A stretch of DNA of 52,379 nt, from NCBI RefSeq assembly GCF_003480315.1, contig NZ_QUIV01000021.1, positions 1 to 52,379 on the forward strand, written 5' to 3'. The notes under the pieces were generated by a model. The model was given only the letters and a program-made list of their open reading frames with translations. It did no database searches and was not told where the DNA came from. The DNA is from Clostridium sp. AM33-3. GTDB lineage: Bacteria; Bacillota; Clostridia; Lachnospirales; Lachnospiraceae. Positions 44,701 to 52,379 of the stretch are shown in pieces. The first letter of the stretch is position 1. Each line of letters begins with the position of its first letter. Made by a program: the position numbers and the translations under genes.

Positions 44701-47700
44701 ATGTTGGTTCTTACGGAAGCTACGGAAATGAGATGCATGAACTTGGTCCGGTGCAGGATCAGGAAACATTAGACGGATATATCCGTAAATACGCATATGG
44801 TTATACAGTAACAGCTGGAAGAAACGAAGCGTCTGCCGCAGTGGACGAAGGCGGAGTTGCCGGAGGTTATGTAGGACGTATGGAAGGCGGCACGATCACA
44901 AGTGCCCATGCGATGGACCTTATGGATACGGAAGCCTTCCGGAGTGCCGGAGGTTTTGCGGGTGAGATGATCACCGGATCCGTAGCCAATACAAGCGGTA
45001 TCGATCTTGGAAAGATTGAACTGGTCGGAACGGAAAGTCTGTCAGCATTGCAGACATTCGTACCGGTCATCAAGCAGTCTGATGTGGCAGGATATCAGTC
45101 CGGAGCTGTTGTAAAATCCACCGGAGTCAGTGAAAACAATCCGGCCGGTTATGCCGGAGGCTACGTTGGACGGATGATCGGCGGTCAGATCTGGGGCGAT
45201 GCGGAAACTTCCTGCAGGATCAGCAAGCTGAGGGAAGTGGACGGAACGTCCTACATTGGAGGCTTTGCCGGAAAGGTAGATCCGGGAAGTGCGGTTGCAC
45301 TGGATACGGCAACCAGCCAGGGACTTTTGAATGGTATTCTTCATAAGCCGCATCTCTTAAATGCTCCGGCTAATCTGGTACAGGTATTAAGCGCAACAGT
45401 ATCGACGATCCGTTATGCGGATGTGGAATCCTGGGATGACTGGGGAATTATCGTAAACGGTATCTATCTGGATCAGACAAAAGCAAACACCTCTTATGCG
45501 AAAGCAGCCGGAGGATTTGCCGGAAGTATCTCGGGAGCTGTGCTTGGCGAAAAGAATACGGAAGAAGCCGGAATCCATGCGGAAGGGATCCGTACCGTAA
45601 CAGGCGGGGAATATGCCGGAGGATGCTTTGGTATTGCCGATGTCTCTGCGGTTGCTGATATTTCAAAGAACGGAGAAACGGATCTTTTAGGACAGGTTCT
45701 TCAAATTGGAAGTGTCAATGTTCTGGACGCATTCCGGACCTACGTTTATGACGGAATTGTCAGTGGAAGCAAAGATGCAGGTCTGACGGTTTCTGCAAAT
45801 ACAGCGGTGAAATCCGGACAGAACGATGAAGTTACTTATAGCGGAAATGCCGGAGGTTTTGGCGGAAGCCTGATGAATGGCTCTGTAAAAAACAGCAGTG
45901 TTACCGGACTAAGAAGTGTCACGGCCATGAACAGTGCCGGAGGCTTTGTCGGATACAGCGGAAAGAGCGGTGTTGTTGGAGCTGACAAATTTAATGTACT
46001 GGGAAGCAGTGTAACGCAGCTTCTTGGCGGTTCTTTAGGAGTCCTGGATGTGTTTGGCTCCCACATTGAAAAGAGCAGCGTAACAGGCATTCCGGAAGGT
46101 TATACGGTACTGAGCAGAAACGGCGAGGAGCCAATCGCCGGAGGATTTATCGGCTATGCAAACCTTGCGAAGGTCATCGACAGTACGGCTGGAGATCCGG
46201 ATACGGAATCCTATGGATTAAAACAGGTCGCAAGCGGACAGATTGCCGGAGGATTTGCTGGCCGGACAAGCTTTAAATACCTGGCTGACGTTCAGTTAGA
46301 TTCCACAGCGCTCAATGTTGTTCTGAAACTATTGAATACCCTGATCAAAGCACTGTATCTGGATAATCTTCAGGATCTGCAGTTACTCAATATCGATCTT
46401 GGAATCATTACGGTTCAGGCGCTGTATGATGGAAATCTGCTTCATGTCAATCTTTTGGGACTCGATATTTCTGTCGGTCTTTCCAAAAAGACAGACGAAA
46501 ATAAACAGAAGACAGACCTGGCGATCATTACGATCGGAGATTCCACCATTGAACTTCCATGTACGGATGAAGGAATCAGTGGGGATGACAGTACCCAGAA
46601 CATCAACATTGCGCTGATCAAGGCAAACCGGACCAAGATCCAGGACTGTGCGGTATACGGGATCCGGGATGGATATGACGTGTACGGCGGCGGTGCCGGA
46701 AATACAGAAGATGGTGCCGGAAACGACGGACTCAGCGGCGGTTTCATCGGATACAATGATGAGGGTCTGCTGAAAGGCAACAATATGTATCGCTGTGATA
46801 CGATCCGCGGTACGGAAAACAAAGTGGGACCGTTTACCGGAGTCAGTGATTTAAACAGTGTTTACGCATTCAATACAAAGAAGAACATCGAGGGAGATGC
46901 AAACCGTTACCGGATTTACCGGAAGCTGTCGGATGCATTTGGAAACGGATCGACTGAGATTGAGGGTACAAACGGAAGCCGTCTGGATGTGGCAGGTGAA
47001 TTCCAGAAGGCAAATGGCAGGGACCAGTACAACATCTATACCATCCTACATATGAACACGGTGGAAGCGTATGATGATCTGGAAAATGCAAGTCTGAAAG
47101 AAGCGGGTAATTCCGCAAGTGGCAGTCTGGACGCCTACGTATCCAATGCAAAAGCGGTGCTGATGGATGATGTCCCGACAGAAACATCATCGGCCGGCAT
47201 CACTCCGCCTCCGTCCCAGATGCAGGATCCGTGTGATGAGTTTTTGCATATCACAGTCAATAAGGTATGGCAGGATCTGTATAATATCGAGCATCTGAGA
47301 CCGAATTCCATTACCCTGACACTTTGGAGAAAGTGGACGGATGGAAATGGAGTCGAACAGACGGAAGCCGTACAGGGATACGATCCGTTTGTCTGGACAC
47401 CGGATGATTCTTCAGACAGCACCTGGCAGACGGTGTGGAACGACCTGCCAGCATATAAGTCGGAAACCATTACGGCGGAAGATGGAACAGAAACGACAAA
47501 CACTTATTACTACACTTACTATATTACAGAGGCAGAAATATCCGATTACCTCACAAAGATCGCATATGGTGACGGCGATGAATTTACCGTCACGATCACG
47601 AACAGTCATCTCCGTGTACTGCCGGATACAGGCGGATACGGACCTTATATAAATTTCATGTTTGGTATGGCAATCCTGGTCATCGTGCACAGGACAGGCA

Positions 47701-47735
47701 GATCCGGCAGGAAACGGGAGGAGGATGGCGAATGA
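38772..47735 (+). CDS. Giant LPxTG-anchored repeat protein (pilus tip/adhesin candidate)
   Basis: A 2987-residue surface protein. In order: signal peptide (about 1-40, ILGTQTNIIQASAE); a Ser/Thr/Asp-rich region that includes runs such as ATASNATASDAV; a ~350-residue N-terminal section with an NYEQLSKIGSEIQY opening; then, from about residue 680 to 2700, roughly 35 GLUG-like motifs of the form AGGFAG or AGGYIG, spaced in modules with a hydrophobic LLGxLLSVL-type segment and a V-A-D pattern. A Cna-B-like domain follows (HITVNKVWQDLYNIEHL, TYYYTYYITEAEI), then an LPDTGG sorting signal at 2950 with a membrane helix and basic tail. A G9 tract lies in codons 86-89. AGGAAAC upstream serves as ribosome binding site. 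Confidence 0.9.
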   Translation: MRKHFKLPKWHSLSQARRDIAWLLCCTILGTQTNIIQASAEVGSLLGKQMNEWSDGVRSHRATDSNLDDSVLTGAYEEWKATSSNLGGGSTHKSHATASNATASDAVKATDSNATLPFEAYAIDGRICIYNYEQLSKIGSEIQYTNSENSISTDDIIDEEILNEDSFDEDNEDAYEDDIQDSLETRNTNRSDKNDLGYTLFADYYIMNDISIPDGETWNVPEDFSGSIIPYLDDDEDMRVYDEETDTIYLHNIYQLYLVNSENCENELVMTGDYSVDTFGMGQVYTLEDGSHLTYGKEHNYVIASTFGVDTQDVSYYQAASTDMSAYYPDDNWYDGRNYFGQVVKTINDVDYILIGNEQQLRAIGTDKNVTEPIWQVYQTRINGLHSWETSADENGVTATLYYPGDADLIKFNDSMDWSETELYADDPGTHKLGDRQHLDGLTIAGAKKCYLYVGSKLEGTETAAVPETDDTQTQSLSTDTTDDNSSDNGSDSDGETDSGENEPEPIVASGAPDDIKKYKLTYDTTATKNINISSPGATTVSQYKYSDDANYIIFRDIDLSSENWTPIENFQGNMEGRLGMEDDKNVTISNITIKQSENLQQTDKKSEYGIGFFRSISTPYSANLTFSETPITVKNLTLSNMSVTTTATKVHRDFSLVGSLLTVALKLLRVDSGLSTDPKSFTTGGFAGTIEGNVQISDCNIEKLDGISNVNDWTGGFVGYASGMTRYEKIIAYLGMSVDTLAKILNLLPFLGLGDLLTVLLNGGLLKIDSLIPIGYVNPVFTNCSVSYSGNGTVEGKQYTGGFAGETIGTVIKNCMVTDADTVSGTNYSGGFIGRSANAVIAGVLKNLGIDVMGNFPVNTILLNCKVDGITQVKAEPTGTESGYAGGFVGAMSNSYAVDCSLSGLGSVEGKDYVGGFTGKADLGDVADINANQDLLDVVKKLLTAILSGSTDAQLLSLVGLRPSVITGCEVSGDSINVKASGTYAGGLVGYAGAVQISDTVELADDSKATSKNLSRMLTKTGLEYELFDHKNTVTAASKMTVTAAINAGGLLGKATMTSATAVLNGTVGAADYMRFELKDVTLDGGTHGLTVKAENETESYAGGAIGHGMGGEVRNVSVEHLLSSRAVSAAGGFAGYFGSGKLADIGGVNLLGANLVKIDGLLSVGAMIETFTRNCSVAGVDTGFTVSTTAKDGMSGGFIGECISGRTGTSSVTNLKAVTASMEEGKAGGFIGYAKAGDALASAGTSVKALSAVEITNLLGVVSALRPELNQTKLIYVANGSENTQVQADMAGGFIGDGEAVDINYGSNHPSTSKNSDTTESDENSSDSALDADMADTKNTTVITGLSSVEGVTYAGGFAGRLIPGDVAQTGSVKLLGLLNISQLLSVMDVAYPRISESSLVGNNLTVTADGKDGILTVGDAGGYIGYGKAIMIENSDVTNVSAVTGAYHAGGYIGLMRSGSAVDARDDTGALLNSVLGKILDLNDVAGVLQAASGKILNSKVSGSEDGLIVKQAVRTGNSETDAEGYAGGYIGEMQSGDINNQANAADGEKGTAVENLREVSGLRYAGGFGGLVKAGSVAEVADNASLLGKVADITGLLTLLNAFVPVIEHASVRSSGFTVTVTGTLQNDDTNDTDAGSSGGFIGCGKGVQIRSSDVNKLKNTRVYEPKDLQTTDGSGYFDAASVYSVYGYRNAGGYIGKADMGSTASVGGINVLKKVLNLSNIASALSVITSIIEHSDVYGATGGFNVLASDTRTQTGTVGKAGGYAGHLLGTQIQDSNSYNFYHIIGRESAGGYAGTMEPGSAANVVGGASLLGGLVNVSSDVLTVLQSFVPAVRNSETTCIPCGGVVRADAKGSDGILRGLAGGYAGYNYGGQISGENGKKWRGTEYTGTQRDCAAVRIRSVYGTEYGGGYTGLMRCANVADTGSLSVLYGVIKLNNPLSVLQAVYPTEEHTAVYGPLRGLDVDTWNSWVTHVGSYGSYGNEMHELGPVQDQETLDGYIRKYAYGYTVTAGRNEASAAVDEGGVAGGYVGRMEGGTITSAHAMDLMDTEAFRSAGGFAGEMITGSVANTSGIDLGKIELVGTESLSALQTFVPVIKQSDVAGYQSGAVVKSTGVSENNPAGYAGGYVGRMIGGQIWGDAETSCRISKLREVDGTSYIGGFAGKVDPGSAVALDTATSQGLLNGILHKPHLLNAPANLVQVLSATVSTIRYADVESWDDWGIIVNGIYLDQTKANTSYAKAAGGFAGSISGAVLGEKNTEEAGIHAEGIRTVTGGEYAGGCFGIADVSAVADISKNGETDLLGQVLQIGSVNVLDAFRTYVYDGIVSGSKDAGLTVSANTAVKSGQNDEVTYSGNAGGFGGSLMNGSVKNSSVTGLRSVTAMNSAGGFVGYSGKSGVVGADKFNVLGSSVTQLLGGSLGVLDVFGSHIEKSSVTGIPEGYTVLSRNGEEPIAGGFIGYANLAKVIDSTAGDPDTESYGLKQVASGQIAGGFAGRTSFKYLADVQLDSTALNVVLKLLNTLIKALYLDNLQDLQLLNIDLGIITVQALYDGNLLHVNLLGLDISVGLSKKTDENKQKTDLAIITIGDSTIELPCTDEGISGDDSTQNINIALIKANRTKIQDCAVYGIRDGYDVYGGGAGNTEDGAGNDGLSGGFIGYNDEGLLKGNNMYRCDTIRGTENKVGPFTGVSDLNSVYAFNTKKNIEGDANRYRIYRKLSDAFGNGSTEIEGTNGSRLDVAGEFQKANGRDQYNIYTILHMNTVEAYDDLENASLKEAGNSASGSLDAYVSNAKAVLMDDVPTETSSAGITPPPSQMQDPCDEFLHITVNKVWQDLYNIEHLRPNSITLTLWRKWTDGNGVEQTEAVQGYDPFVWTPDDSSDSTWQTVWNDLPAYKSETITAEDGTETTNTYYYTYYITEAEISDYLTKIAYGDGDEFTVTITNSHLRVLPDTGGYGPYINFMFGMAILVIVHRTGRSGRKREEDGE
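39029..39037 (+). repeat. G9 homopolymer in the giant gene
   Basis: Nine consecutive G bases encode part of L86-G87-G88-G89. A gain or loss of one base would shift the frame and end translation early. In the sequence given the frame is open through to the end. Confidence 0.9.
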
Positions 47736-47849
47736 TGAGAAAGGGGGACGGGTATTTCCGGCTGCAGGCACGGCCACCGGATACAGAAAAGCGTGCAGAA
47801 TGAAAAAGAAATCATAATTGAAAAGCGAAAGCGGAAAAGAGGACGCAAC

Positions 47850-49490
47850 ATGAAAATGAAAAAGTGGATCTCAAGAGTTATGGCATTTGCGCTGGCCATG
47901 ATGATGGTATTGGGAATGAACATGAGCGCACTGGCAGCATCAAACTTGAATATCAGTGGAACGAAGGCAAACGGAAAGGTAGAAGCCTTCAAGCTGTTTA
48001 ATAGAACGGAATCAACTGTTAATGAAAAGAAAGTAGTCGCATATACCTTAAATGATAGGTATGCAGGATATTTTACTCAGACCGGTAAAGTCGGAGACGG
48101 CAAAACAGGTGACGCTTTATCAGCTGCAGCATACGAATATGTATCTGGATTAAGCAGTGCTGAAAAAGCAACAGACTTATCACAGTTTGCTGCTGATATG
48201 TGGAAATGGCTTGCAAGTCAGTCTGGTATGACAGCAGATGCAACGGTTGATGCAACAGCAGGTACAACCACTCTTTCTCTGGATGCTGGTTATTATCTGG
48301 TATTCCCTGCAGGTGCAAGCGTGCTGAAAGATGCAGCAAAGTCCCCAGCTATGTTATTGGATGTAGATGGTACTTCTACTGTAAACGCCGACTTAAAAAG
48401 TGAATATCCGACGGTAAAGAAAACAGTAAAAACAACTGCAGATGGTACTGACGGAGCTGCCGGAACGGTAAAACCTGGCGATACGATCACCTATACCATT
48501 ACTTCCAAGGTACCGGATGTCAGCGGTTACAACAAAGGTTATGTATTTAAGATTAACGATACTTTATCTGCAGGATTAACCTTTAAGGAACTGACAAGTG
48601 TAAAGATCGACGATAGTGATCTGGGTGAAACAAACTATACATTAACAAAGACAGCTGAGGAGAATGCACAGAAATTAACCCTGGAATTAAAAAATATGGC
48701 AACAGGAACAGATGGTTCCATGACTCCGAATATTGAAGTTTATCCGGTTGGTGCAACCATTACGGTTACCTACACTGCAACTGTAAATGAGAAGGCTGTT
48801 ACTGGCATCAATCCAAATACCAATAAGGCAAGTGTTACATACAGCAATGATCCGAGCACGAATGGAACCGGTACTTCTGAGGAAGTACATGCAGATGTTT
48901 ATACCTTTGCATTTGATATTTACAAATATACATTAACAAATGATCAGCAGGCGGATGCAGAAGGCAATAGAACCGCATTAGCTGGCGCACAGTTCAAATT
49001 GTATGCAGCAAATGGCGATGCAAAGGGCGACGAAATCAGTCTGGTCGATGAAACGAAGGGAGTTTACCGTCAGGCAAAGGATGATAAAGAGGATAAAGTT
49101 GAGTATATTACAACAGGCGATACTGGAATTGTAACTATAAAAGGTTTAAAAGATGGCACTTACTATCTGACCGAGACAAAAGCTCCGGATGGATTTAACA
49201 AGCTGGTTGGCGACATCAAAGTAGAAATCAATAACTTAACATATGCCGCTGATGATGCAACGAAACTGGAACGTTTCGATGTCGTTTATACAATGCCGGG
49301 TGAAACAAGCACAACCGTTACGGTAACTACTGATGGCAAAGCACAAATTCCGGTACGAAACAATGCTGGTACCGTGCTTCCGTCCACTGGTGGTAATGGC
49401 GGTATCGTATTTACCATCGTTGGCGTTGCAATCATCGGTGTTATGATGGTAAGCAGCCTTGTAAGCAAAAAGCGTAAAAACGCAAAATAA
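47850..49490 (+). CDS. Major (backbone) pilin, LPSTG-anchored
   Basis: A 546-residue pilin. The signal peptide is clear (AFALAMMMVLGMNMSALAAS). Y186-P187 with lysines K190-K191 (YPTVKK) is a pilin-motif candidate, the lysine used for sortase-made isopeptide links. Cna-B/SpaA-type domains follow, including a C-terminal one with AGAQFKLY, KDGTYYLTETKAPDGF and isopeptide-forming residues. The sorting signal LPSTGG is at 510-515, followed by a membrane helix and KKRKNAK. ATG 47850 is supported by AGAGGA 6 nt upstream. It lies 115 bp after the giant gene and before a class C sortase. Confidence 0.92.
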   Translation: MKMKKWISRVMAFALAMMMVLGMNMSALAASNLNISGTKANGKVEAFKLFNRTESTVNEKKVVAYTLNDRYAGYFTQTGKVGDGKTGDALSAAAYEYVSGLSSAEKATDLSQFAADMWKWLASQSGMTADATVDATAGTTTLSLDAGYYLVFPAGASVLKDAAKSPAMLLDVDGTSTVNADLKSEYPTVKKTVKTTADGTDGAAGTVKPGDTITYTITSKVPDVSGYNKGYVFKINDTLSAGLTFKELTSVKIDDSDLGETNYTLTKTAEENAQKLTLELKNMATGTDGSMTPNIEVYPVGATITVTYTATVNEKAVTGINPNTNKASVTYSNDPSTNGTGTSEEVHADVYTFAFDIYKYTLTNDQQADAEGNRTALAGAQFKLYAANGDAKGDEISLVDETKGVYRQAKDDKEDKVEYITTGDTGIVTIKGLKDGTYYLTETKAPDGFNKLVGDIKVEINNLTYAADDATKLERFDVVYTMPGETSTTVTVTTDGKAQIPVRNNAGTVLPSTGGNGGIVFTIVGVAIIGVMMVSSLVSKKRKNAK

Positions 49491-49518
49491 TCCGTTCGTC
49501 TGCTGATGATGGATTTTC

Positions 49519-49551
49519 ATTCCGGGAGGGAGATTTGTTCCCTCCTGGAAT
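49519..49551. other. Hairpin between pilin and sortase genes
   Basis: ATTCCGGGAGGGA pairs with TCCCTCCTGGAAT around a 7-nt loop, 29 bp after the pilin stop. No U-run follows, so it is more likely a transcript stabiliser or a partial terminator that keeps pilin mRNA above sortase mRNA. Confidence 0.65.
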
Positions 49552-49588
49552 ATCAAAATAAGTACGACAACAGAGAGAAGGTAATGAA

Positions 49589-50455
49589 ATGAACAAAGTG
49601 GTTGGAAAAATAATCAGAACATGCGGATATTTGATTGGCTTCTCTGTATTGCTGTACCCGACCGTCAGCAAATATGTCAATACACTGCACGGAACAAGTG
49701 TGGTAAGTGATTACCAGCAACAGGTTTCACATACAACGGAAGATATGGAAAAACAGATGCTGGAGGATGCCCGTGCCTACAATAAACGACTGATCGGTGC
49801 ATCCGCAGATGATCCGTTTGCGAGTGGAATTAAAAAGGAAAATGAAGAATATGAAACTCTCTTAAACCCAAGAGGGGACGGAATGATGGGATACATTGAG
49901 ATTCCGAAGATCAAAGCACTGCTTCCAATTTATCATGGTACGACGGAAGAGGTTCTGCAGTCCGGAGTTGGTCATCTGGAAAGCACGTCACTTCCGGTTG
50001 GCGGGGAAAGTACGCATGCGGTGCTGTCCGGACACAGGGGATTAACGACGGCAAGACTGTTTACGGATCTGGACCAGATGGAAGAGGGCGATGTATTTTA
50101 CATTAAAGTCCTGCATGAGACGCTTGCTTATCAGGTGGATCAGATCCTGACGGTACTTCCAAGCGAAACGGAAGCTCTTGCAGTAACAAAAGGAGCTGAC
50201 CAGGTAACGCTTGTGACCTGTACACCATATATGATTAATACACACCGTCTGCTGGTACGCGGAGAACGGATCCCTTATGAGGAAGCCGTTGAAGTTGCAG
50301 AAGAACTGGAAATCAAGCCACAGATGCCTTTGACACAGAAACTGCTGATCATGGGTCTGGCTGCCGTATTCCTGATCTGGGTAGTTGTGACGATCATACG
50401 AATTGTTCGTTGGTTCCGCAGCCGGAAGAAATCGGAGGAGAATGATGAAGAGTAA
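49589..50455 (+). CDS. srtC: Class C (pilin-polymerising) sortase
   Basis: A 288-residue sortase with an N-terminal membrane segment (ICGY-type region about 10-27) and a C-terminal one (about 250-275), the usual class C arrangement. The lid motif DPF is in ASADDPFASG; the catalytic triad is H149 in SGHRGL, C211 in TLVTCTPY and R220 in HRLLVRGE. It should cleave the LPSTG pilin and link subunits through the pilin lysine; it may also add the giant LPDTG protein. It follows the pilin after 98 bp and overlaps the next gene by 11 bp. Confidence 0.93.
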   Translation: MNKVVGKIIRTCGYLIGFSVLLYPTVSKYVNTLHGTSVVSDYQQQVSHTTEDMEKQMLEDARAYNKRLIGASADDPFASGIKKENEEYETLLNPRGDGMMGYIEIPKIKALLPIYHGTTEEVLQSGVGHLESTSLPVGGESTHAVLSGHRGLTTARLFTDLDQMEEGDVFYIKVLHETLAYQVDQILTVLPSETEALAVTKGADQVTLVTCTPYMINTHRLLVRGERIPYEEAVEVAEELEIKPQMPLTQKLLIMGLAAVFLIWVVVTIIRIVRWFRSRKKSEENDEE

Positions 50456-51359
50456 GAGCTGGAAAGAAAAAATATGGATTTGTGGAATGTTCCTTCTCGC
50501 TTTGGCAGAACTCTGTTTTGGTGCGGTATTTCCGGTTTATGCAGACGATGCTCATCAGCATGGCAAAATCCAGATCGATGTCATCGTTGATGATGATAAA
50601 GGACATGAAGTCGGGATTAAAGATGTGGATTTTTTACTCTATTATGTGGCAGCTTGGGAAAACAATGACTGGATGCTGACACTGGATTTTGCAGATTTTA
50701 AGGGAAAGCTGGATTTCACGGATGCAAAATCTCAGGAAAAAACTGCAAAAGATCTTTATGAGTATGTTGTGGAAAAGAAGTTTCTGGAAAAGGAAGGAAG
50801 CAGCAACTGCGATGGAGTCATTGTGTTTGACGGTTTGGATCCGGGTATATATCTAATGATTCAGAGAGCCGATTTTGTGTATGGAGGATATACATATAGC
50901 AGCGCACCTGCAGTAATAAAAATTCCGTCGCATATTGGCGATAAGGACTACATGAACGTGGAACTGGAACCGAAGTTTACCAGAAGCAGTGAATCACGCG
51001 GTGATAAACCGACAGCTCCAGAAGAAACGAATCCATCTGAGACAAAACCGGATCGTCCTTCCAGTGGACATCATTCTTCTGATGGCAGCACAAAACCGCA
51101 CACGACACCGGAGAGTTCCAGACCAGACATTCCGACGGAAAGTACATCAAGTACGGAAAGCGCCCCATCTGATCCGGAAGAAACGTTGCCAGATATTCCA
51201 ACGGAATCTTCAGAACCTTCTACGGAAACACCGAAAACAGGAGATGATTCCCCTATCGGGGTCTATGTTGTCGTGATGGAGGTATCCCTGCTTGTCATCA
51301 TCGGCTTGGTTATCCTGATTAAAAAACGGGAAAAGGACGAGAAGCATGAGGAAAAATAG
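50445..51359 (+). CDS. Minor pilin/anchor protein with TPKTG signal
   Basis: A 304-residue surface protein. The signal peptide (GMFLLALAELCFGAVFPVYA) is followed by a Cna-B/SpaA-like domain (about 37-160, KIQIDVIVDDDKGHEVGI, VIVFDGLDPGIYLMIQR), a Pro/Ser/Thr-rich stalk (about 185-255) and an atypical sorting signal T262-P-K-T-G with membrane helix and KKREKDEK tail. The proline-rich stalk suits a pilus base. ATG 50445 is preferred because GGAGGAG lies 4 nt upstream and the ATG at 50442 is too close. It overlaps srtC by 11 bp and the class B sortase by 14 bp. Confidence 0.85.
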   Translation: MKSKSWKEKIWICGMFLLALAELCFGAVFPVYADDAHQHGKIQIDVIVDDDKGHEVGIKDVDFLLYYVAAWENNDWMLTLDFADFKGKLDFTDAKSQEKTAKDLYEYVVEKKFLEKEGSSNCDGVIVFDGLDPGIYLMIQRADFVYGGYTYSSAPAVIKIPSHIGDKDYMNVELEPKFTRSSESRGDKPTAPEETNPSETKPDRPSSGHHSSDGSTKPHTTPESSRPDIPTESTSSTESAPSDPEETLPDIPTESSEPSTETPKTGDDSPIGVYVVVMEVSLLVIIGLVILIKKREKDEKHEEK

Positions 51360-52113
51360 AGGACTAATCGGACTTTTAATCATTTTTATAATTATATTTT
51401 TAGGCGCTCTTGCGATGACCGTAAGGGCGCTCTTGCCGTATTTGGAGGCTGGAAGAGAATACAAGAAATTGGAAAAATTTTATGTGCAGGAAGTACCAGA
51501 AAAACAACAAAATGAGGAAGCTGAGAGCAATCAGGCACAGGAGATCTGCCCAATTGCGATAAATTGGAAAGAACTGAAAGAAATGAATCCGGATATTGTA
51601 GGATGGATCTACGGAGAAGATACAAAAATCAATTATCCGGTTGTGCAGGGAAAGGACAATACCTTTTATCTAACCCACATGGCAGACCGGTCAAAGAATA
51701 GTTCCGGTTCCATTTTCATGGACTGCCGGAATACGGAGCGGTCGGAGTTTTCCAATGAAATCCTTTACGGACATCATATGAAAAATGGTTCCATGTTTGC
51801 GGAACTTCAGAAATACAAAAGCCAGGAATATTATGAAGCACACAGTTGTTTCTATTATTTGACGGAAACAGGGAATTACCGCTTGGAAATTCTGCGTGCG
51901 GGCATTATAACAGGGGATTCAGAGCTTTATCATCTGGCGTTTGAATCACAAGAGGAACGGGAAGCGTATGTAAAACGGTGGGACGGGAAGAGCAAGATTG
52001 TACCAGTATTTTCGGAAAAGAATGATACTCCGCTTATGACGCTGTCTACCTGTTCCTATGAAACGAAAAATGCAAGGTTTGTTGTGCAGGGGCAGTTGAT
52101 TAGAATGGACTAA
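51346..52113 (+). CDS. srtB: Class B sortase
   Basis: A 255-residue sortase with an N-terminal membrane helix (LIGLLIIFIIIFLGALAM). Class B marks are NPDIVGWIYGEDTKINYPVVQ, the histidine pair in LYGHHMKNGSMF (H143/H144) and C236 in LSTCSYE, with an arginine in ARFVVQG. The gene starts 14 bp before the end of the minor pilin, so the two are probably a matched enzyme-substrate pair. It may attach the TPKTG pilin to the wall or polymerise it. It is the last gene of the locus. Confidence 0.93.
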   Translation: MRKNRGLIGLLIIFIIIFLGALAMTVRALLPYLEAGREYKKLEKFYVQEVPEKQQNEEAESNQAQEICPIAINWKELKEMNPDIVGWIYGEDTKINYPVVQGKDNTFYLTHMADRSKNSSGSIFMDCRNTERSEFSNEILYGHHMKNGSMFAELQKYKSQEYYEAHSCFYYLTETGNYRLEILRAGIITGDSELYHLAFESQEEREAYVKRWDGKSKIVPVFSEKNDTPLMTLSTCSYETKNARFVVQGQLIRMD

Positions 52114-52235
52114 AAGATAGTTTTAGGTTTTGGAACCCTATCTCCCGGAAAATGACAGATATTTTCAGGGTGGATAATGATTACAATACTAATATTATTA
52201 GCCATAAAAAATATATTATAATTTTGGTTGTTATC

Positions 52236-52379
52236 TTAACGGTTCGTATTTTGTATAGTAGATGCTCCAACTCTGATGACGTGAAATTTGCACTTATCTT
52301 CGGTTTCCCTGATGATGAATGATAGATCCTGAATCAGATCCTGATAAGTATGATTAGATATTCCTTGCATATAGTAGGC
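52236..52379 (-). CDS. Partial reading frame at window end
   Basis: On the minus strand a 47-codon frame enters from beyond the window and ends at TAA (52236-52238). It reads AYYMQGISNHTYQDLIQDLS and ends VIRVGASTIQNTNR. It looks protein-like but is not recognised. It is convergent with the pilus locus; the short gap between holds a weak hairpin (AGATAG near 52117). Confidence 0.35.
   Translation of the reverse strand, partial: AYYMQGISNHTYQDLIQDLSFIIRETEDKCKFHVIRVGASTIQNTNR

Noticed and set aside
40800..46800. Repetitive DNA that might look like a CRISPR or tandem array
   Set aside because: The repeats are diverged codons for G-G-[F/Y]-x-G motifs within one continuous frame, with no constant repeat or spacer lengths.

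Overview
The window looks like a chromosomal segment of a gut Firmicute of the Lachnospiraceae type; the genus cannot be fixed from sequence alone. The reasons are low-to-mid G+C with AGGAGG-type ribosome binding sites, an oxygen-sensitive pyruvate formate-lyase with its activase, LPxTG/sortase surface proteins and IS66 and IscB remnants. No rRNA, tRNA or CRISPR array was seen.

Layout. (1) 1-3024: a complete IS66-family element (tnpA, tnpB, tnpC on the minus strand) beside the truncated tnpC of a different IS66 copy. (2) 3025-6920: an A+T-rich island of unknown genes, truncated reading frames and a 28-bp direct repeat. (3) 6990-18000: an orphan LytTR response regulator, a TIR-like protein behind a leader terminator, a Nudix ADP-sugar hydrolase, a MATE exporter, malQ, an anchored extracytoplasmic protein, an HD-family hydrolase, a secreted membrane-anchored protein and a Ca2+-type P-ATPase. 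(4) 18292-21409: pflB and pflA. (5) 21490-26747: two translationally coupled LysR regulators facing an SLC13-type carboxylate transporter and two paralogous esterases. (6) 26829-29009: divergent nagB and nagA. (7) 29171-37489: a sugar-acid region with a GntP permease, LysR, glucarate dehydratase, a second LysR and a three-gene flavin/iron-sulfur oxidoreductase operon. (8) 37504-38451: an IscB protein that lacks its N-terminal third. (9) 38772-52113: a surface pilus locus with a giant 2987-residue repeat protein, a backbone pilin, a class C sortase, a minor pilin and a class B sortase.

How the genes work together. GntP and gudD appear to be one regulon: their predicted promoters share a 14-bp block over the -35 region, and a LysR gene lies between them. 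The nagA and nagB promoters each carry a small palindrome between -35 and -10, suggesting common control. In the pilus locus the class C sortase should polymerise the LPSTG pilin and perhaps join the LPDTG giant protein, while the class B sortase is encoded directly after a minor pilin with an atypical TPKTG signal.

The features most worth following up are: a G9 tract in codons 86-89 of the giant adhesin gene, a candidate phase-variation switch; the giant protein itself; the N-terminally truncated IscB with intact HNH residues; the TIR-like protein, which has valine where the family usually has the catalytic glutamate; and the paired operator-like palindromes in the nag promoters. Assignments rest on motif reading and memory of families; no database search was run.
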